A stretch of DNA of 34,116 bases from an uncultured Bacteroides sp. (GTDB lineage Bacteria > Bacteroidota > Bacteroidia > Bacteroidales > Bacteroidaceae): NCBI GenBank assembly GCA_902492205.1, contig CABUKU010000033.1, positions 1-34,116 on the forward strand, written 5' to 3'. Under the pieces are notes generated by a model. It had not been told where the DNA came from, did not search any database, and was given only the letters and a program-made list of their open reading frames with translations. How positions within the stretch are numbered: the stretch's first letter is position 1; each line of letters begins with the position of its first letter. A program made the position numbers and the translations under genes. Below, piece after piece: positions 31,193 to 34,116 of the stretch.

Positions 31193-33088
31193 TTATATAT
31201 TTTTCTTTTTAATAATGTATTGTAAATCTCTGCTCGTTTTAATGATTTGCTTCAAGTCTTTATTCAATCGCATGCGGAATATCCAAATGCGGAAATAGAA
31301 TAACAGTCCGACAGGTAATACTATTCCTGCAATATAGTTCAATGCCGGAATGTTGAACGGTCTGTTGTGTGCATGAACTGCCAATATGGGATAATAGTTC
31401 AAGGTATTGATAACCCCCGCTGACTTGGAATTGGATAATTCTTCTACAAGTTCTTCCAATTCCTCATTCAGTGTCATTATATCTCTGTCACTAGTATCAT
31501 TCTTCCACAAATTTATATAGTTCGGGGCTTTCATTAAATTGTGTTTGTTCATATAATCTTCACACAAACTGCATATCTTATCCAGTTCGGCAAGAGTCGT
31601 TTCGTAATCAGGATCATGGATGATAACTTCCTTGCGTGCAATATGGCGTACACTCCTGATACCTGCAACTTTCTTAAACCAGTTGATGTAAGCGTCGGCA
31701 TTCAAAACAACGGAATCTTTGTTGGATTTATAAGTGAGGAATCCTCCTAAGGGTGCCAGTACGGCAGTGCTTATCCACATACCGATCCACACAGCCCAAT
31801 TTCCGTCTCTTGCCATCTTATATCCGGTATTATTGATAACGTAATAGATGATGAAGATGAGCACGGATACTACAACAGGCATACCTAATCCTCCTTTTCG
31901 GATAATTGCGCCGAGCGGTGCACCGATAAAGAAAAAGATGAGGCAGGCAACAGATAATGTTATTTTATTGTGCCATTCGGTCATATGCTTTCTGAGGCTT
32001 TCGTCATTCGCTTTTGTCGTGAAACTCTTGAAGCTCCAGTCATTGCCTTGATTTTCGGAACGGCTCAAGGCGGACGTTATTGTTTTTTGTTTCTGCAAAA
32101 GGGTGGAAACCCTGAATAAACTATCTACATTGACATAAGTGGTTTTGGCCTCTTCTAATTTAGTGGAATCTGATTTGGATAGATGTGGCGGACGGAAAGC
32201 GCTGTTCATTGCATCGTTAAAGAATTGGCGTCCTATACTGTCACCCCTTGTCTGTAAAGAGTCAATGGATAATTGCAGTCCTTTTATGTCTTTACTGATA
32301 GATTGGTCGTTCATGAAACTGCCGTCTACCATATTAAATTCGGCATCGAACTCAATAATGGAGTGCTTCTCCCGGAAACTTTCCCTGCGGTAAGGTACAT
32401 TATTGGATGCTGCGGCTTGGGATTTCAGGTTCTCGAACTGTTCGCCACTATATAAACGCAGATATAAATGTTTTTGGTCTTCCGTCATTTCCAGTTTTCC
32501 CGAATCGGCAACTACGATGTGCGCATTATCAAATCCGTCGGAGAAGTTATAGATCATCACATCATACAGCATACCTGTTTTTCTGTCCTTATGCTTTACG
32601 TATAAGTTGTAGTTGCTTATTTCATCATAAAAAACACCTTCGGGAATATCCAGTTCCGGTGATTTCTGTTTCATGGAAACAATCAACGTCCAAAGCTTTA
32701 CCTGTGCTTTGGGGGTTATAATGTTCTGGAAGAAAAAAGAGGTGCATGAAATGAATGCGATAAAGAAAATGAGGGGTTTCATTATATTCAGCAATGATAT
32801 ACCGGCAGCTTTCATTGCCAGTAATTCATATCGTTCACCGAAATTTCCGAAAGTGATAAGTGATGCCAACAATATGGCAAGTGGTAATGATATGGGGATC
32901 AATGTTAGTCCCGAATAGAAGAAGAACTCTCCCAATACGCTTATTTCCAATCCCTTGCCTACTAATTCATCGATGTATCTCCATAAGAATTGCATCATGA
33001 AGATGAATAGGCAGATAAAGAAAGTTCCTGCAAAAAGCAGGGCAAAGCTCTTGATTATAAATATATCTAATTTTTTTATGCGCAGCAT
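31193..33088 (-). CDS. LptF/LptG-family permease (YjgP/YjgQ)
   Basis: 631 residues. Three N-terminal helices (about 15-38, 52-77, 101-123) are followed by a long periplasmic beta-jellyroll (about 130-370), which in this family contacts lipopolysaccharide, then three C-terminal helices within about 390-470. An unusually long C-terminal extension (about 475-610) ends in a further helix and a basic tail. LptF/G are the permeases of the LptB2FG machine that extracts LPS from the inner membrane. Normal length is about 360, so this protein carries some 150-250 extra residues, common in Bacteroidetes. Start is at MLRIKKLDIFIIKSF. Confidence 0.9.
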   Translation of the reverse strand: MLRIKKLDIFIIKSFALLFAGTFFICLFIFMMQFLWRYIDELVGKGLEISVLGEFFFYSGLTLIPISLPLAILLASLITFGNFGERYELLAMKAAGISLLNIMKPLIFFIAFISCTSFFFQNIITPKAQVKLWTLIVSMKQKSPELDIPEGVFYDEISNYNLYVKHKDRKTGMLYDVMIYNFSDGFDNAHIVVADSGKLEMTEDQKHLYLRLYSGEQFENLKSQAAASNNVPYRRESFREKHSIIEFDAEFNMVDGSFMNDQSISKDIKGLQLSIDSLQTRGDSIGRQFFNDAMNSAFRPPHLSKSDSTKLEEAKTTYVNVDSLFRVSTLLQKQKTITSALSRSENQGNDWSFKSFTTKANDESLRKHMTEWHNKITLSVACLIFFFIGAPLGAIIRKGGLGMPVVVSVLIFIIYYVINNTGYKMARDGNWAVWIGMWISTAVLAPLGGFLTYKSNKDSVVLNADAYINWFKKVAGIRSVRHIARKEVIIHDPDYETTLAELDKICSLCEDYMNKHNLMKAPNYINLWKNDTSDRDIMTLNEELEELVEELSNSKSAGVINTLNYYPILAVHAHNRPFNIPALNYIAGIVLPVGLLFYFRIWIFRMRLNKDLKQIIKTSRDLQYIIKKKNI

Positions 33089-33113
33089 CTTCTTAGATTG
33101 TACAATTGGAGTA

Positions 33114-33121
33114 CAAAATTA
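33114..33121 (-). promoter_or_regulatory. -7 element of the LptF/G-ribBA operon
   Basis: TAATTTTG on the minus strand, 25 bp before the start; a TTG lies 17 bp upstream, slightly short of the usual spacing. Confidence 0.45.
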
Positions 33122-33167
33122 GCATAAAAAACCGAGAGCAACCCATGTTTTTATTATTTTTATATAA

Positions 33168-33557
33168 TTACATGCCGCAGGTTCTTCTAAGTGTGTCAAT
33201 TTGGGAGTTCCAAAGATCTTTTTGGTCTTCTATTTCGTCCGGTTCGGCAAAGTCTGTGATCTCAAGCGTATAATCTCCTGTCAACTCGTTGTAATTCATT
33301 TTAAACTCAAAGTATGCTTTACTTTCCTCATCGTCCAACCAATGGAAACGGATGAAATAATTTACTCTGATATTCACTACCTCTGCCTCACGAGTTTCTG
33401 TTTTTCCCCATGTAAAGCTGAATATTTTATTGTCGTGCGCTTTAACCTTATCTGCAAACCAGTTTTCCAATCCCGTAGGGGTGCTTATTGCGCCCCAGAT
33501 GATGTTTCTTGAAGTCGCTTTCAGAGGATATTCAATATGGATTTTCTCTTTCTTCAT
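33168..33557 (-). CDS. START-like domain protein
   Basis: 129 residues with the helix-grip pattern of small START/AHSA1-like proteins: N-terminal strand IHIEYPLKATSRNIIWGAI, the STPTGLENWFADKV helix (about 25-38), several strands (FSFTWGKTE, YFIRFHWLDD, AYFEFKMNYN) and a C-terminal helix, QKDLWNSQIDTLRRTCGM. The Bacteroidetes START-like family is conserved, cytosolic and of unknown ligand. It lies 79 bp upstream of the LptF/G gene on the same strand, with that gene's -7 element in between. Confidence 0.85.
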   Translation of the reverse strand: MKKEKIHIEYPLKATSRNIIWGAISTPTGLENWFADKVKAHDNKIFSFTWGKTETREAEVVNIRVNYFIRFHWLDDEESKAYFEFKMNYNELTGDYTLEITDFAEPDEIEDQKDLWNSQIDTLRRTCGM

Positions 33558-33778
33558 AGCACTCTATATGTTAATGCCCGCCAAGATAAAGACTTTTTTC
33601 TAAATAACCGATATAAATTATTGTTTTTTCTTTTCTCCTTCATTTGTGATTGCCATTTAACGTTCTTTACTATCAGATTATCAGTGAAATATAGTTTTTA
33701 CCTCTTCTTTGGTAATTTTATATTAAACGTTGCAGAGTGAGAAAATGTTTATCACAATAGAAAAATCTTTTAAAAAGT

Positions 33779-33809
33779 TTTGGAGTTTTAAAAGGAATCC
33801 ATATCTTTG
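33779..33809 (+). promoter_or_regulatory. promoter of tRNA-Met
   Basis: TTTG (33779-33782), 19-bp spacer, TATCTTTG (33802-33809): a full consensus match. Confidence 0.85.
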
Positions 33810-33830
33810 CACCGCATTTGAAAAAATGAT

Positions 33831-33904
33831 GGCGCGATAGCTCAGCTGGTTAGAGCGCATGATTCATAATCATGAGGTCCCCAGTTCAATCCTGGGTCGC
33901 GCTA
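33831..33904 (+). tRNA. tRNA-Met, elongator type (anticodon CAT)
   Basis: 74 nt. Acceptor GGCGCGA/TCGCGCT (first pair G-U), D stem GCTC/GAGC, anticodon stem CATGA/TCATG around TTCATAA (anticodon CAT), T arm CCCAG-TTCAATC-CTGGG. It is not the initiator, as the first pair forms and the three-G/three-C anticodon stem is missing. A lysidine-modified tRNA-Ile2 with the same anticodon cannot be fully excluded. CCA is not encoded. Confidence 0.9.
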
Positions 33905-33927
33905 CGAAGTCGAAAGACTTTACTATT

Positions 33928-33967
33928 AGACAATTAAGAGGCTTCCACTCTTGGTTGTCTTTTTTTA
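33928..33967 (+). terminator. terminator after tRNA-Met
   Basis: AGACAA/TTGTCT and AAGAG/CTCTT stacked with a 2x2 internal loop, followed by seven T after the final TCT. Confidence 0.8.
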
Positions 33968-34004
33968 TGCCCAAGTTTATCCCCAAAGATGCCGGACTTT
34001 CAAT

Positions 34005-34116
34005 GGATCAATGTAAAAGTCTGAGGGCTTTTCTTTTTATGCATATAATTTAGCGAGTCTGTACAAGAAAAATGCTTTATCTCTTACTCCTCTGAACTGT
34101 GCCCTGAACGCTTTGA
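34005..34116 (-). mobile_element. 3' end of an insertion sequence (right copy, inverted)
   Basis: Perfect reverse complement of bases 1-112. The IS body lies beyond the window, so the two copies point their 3' ends at each other. The flanking 8 bp differ (left GTTAAATG, right CTTTCAAT on the plus strand), so the ends do not come from one insertion. Confidence 0.8.
34037..34116 (-). CDS. transposase, C-terminal fragment
   Basis: Same 25 residues and TAA stop as at 1-80, on the opposite strand, cut by the window edge. Confidence 0.7.
   Translation of the reverse strand, partial: KAFRAQFRGVRDKAFFLYRLAKLYA

Noticed and set aside
33859..34053. 64-aa ORF after tRNA-Met
   Set aside because: It starts inside the tRNA and crosses its terminator.
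1..34116. The whole window as a 34-kb composite transposon between two IS copies
   Set aside because: It contains core genes (rplS, ribBA, lptF/G, three tRNAs), and the 8-bp flanks of the two ends do not match. A contig bounded by repeats is simpler.

Overview
The window reads as chromosomal DNA of a Bacteroides-like member of the Bacteroidales. Evidence for this is the recurring Bacteroidetes promoter element TAnnTTTG (often with TTTG 19-21 bp upstream), the lack of Shine-Dalgarno sites, and typical families: DUF4250, DUF4476, a ROK glucokinase, a GH3/serine-hydrolase fusion, LptF/G next to ribBA, and a fimbrillin-like lipoprotein. The first and last 112 bases are perfect inverted copies of each other and carry the 3' end of a transposase gene. 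The window therefore probably is a contig or segment ending in two inward-facing copies of one insertion sequence.

Layout: 1-677 holds the IS tail, tRNA-Pro, tRNA-Phe and a 58-aa DUF4250 protein. 699-2732 (minus) holds a Vat/CatB-like acetyltransferase with a tiny membrane ORF upstream and a fimbrillin-like lipoprotein. 2894-4999 is a divergent pair: YqhD-like alcohol dehydrogenase (minus) and a CvfB-like S1 protein (plus). 5112-7158 (plus) holds small envelope proteins whose two promoters share paired GGGAAA repeats. 14928-7205 (minus) is one probable operon: ABC ATPase, two MacB-like permeases, HlyD-type adaptor, TolC-type channel and a GT51 peptidoglycan glycosyltransferase. 15126-16103 is a ROK glucokinase.

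16228-19300 is the accessory-looking stretch. It has an intact IS4-family element inserted in the loop of a small hairpin, two tandem ~259-bp units each with promoter, structured RNA and terminator, an unrecognised 140-aa protein, three 22-bp iteron-like palindromic repeats inside a larger dyad, and a 46-aa protein. The paired RNAs differ mainly in a 22-24 nt apical loop. This RNA/iteron locus is the best candidate for something undescribed.

19510-22796 (minus) holds rplS and a probable metal-related outer-membrane cluster: a Cys-rich secreted protein, a TonB-dependent receptor and a small lipoprotein broken by one base. 22952-27576 (plus) is an operon of the two halves of a 5'-nucleotidase in reversed order followed by a GH3-beta-lactamase fusion. 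27708-27875 is a 55-aa 2[4Fe-4S] ferredoxin. 33557-27957 (minus) holds a START-like protein, LptF/G permease, RibBA, a Bax-inhibitor-1 protein and an aspartate aminotransferase. A tRNA with anticodon CAT precedes the right IS tail.

All functional calls come from reading motifs and remembered family features; no database search was possible.
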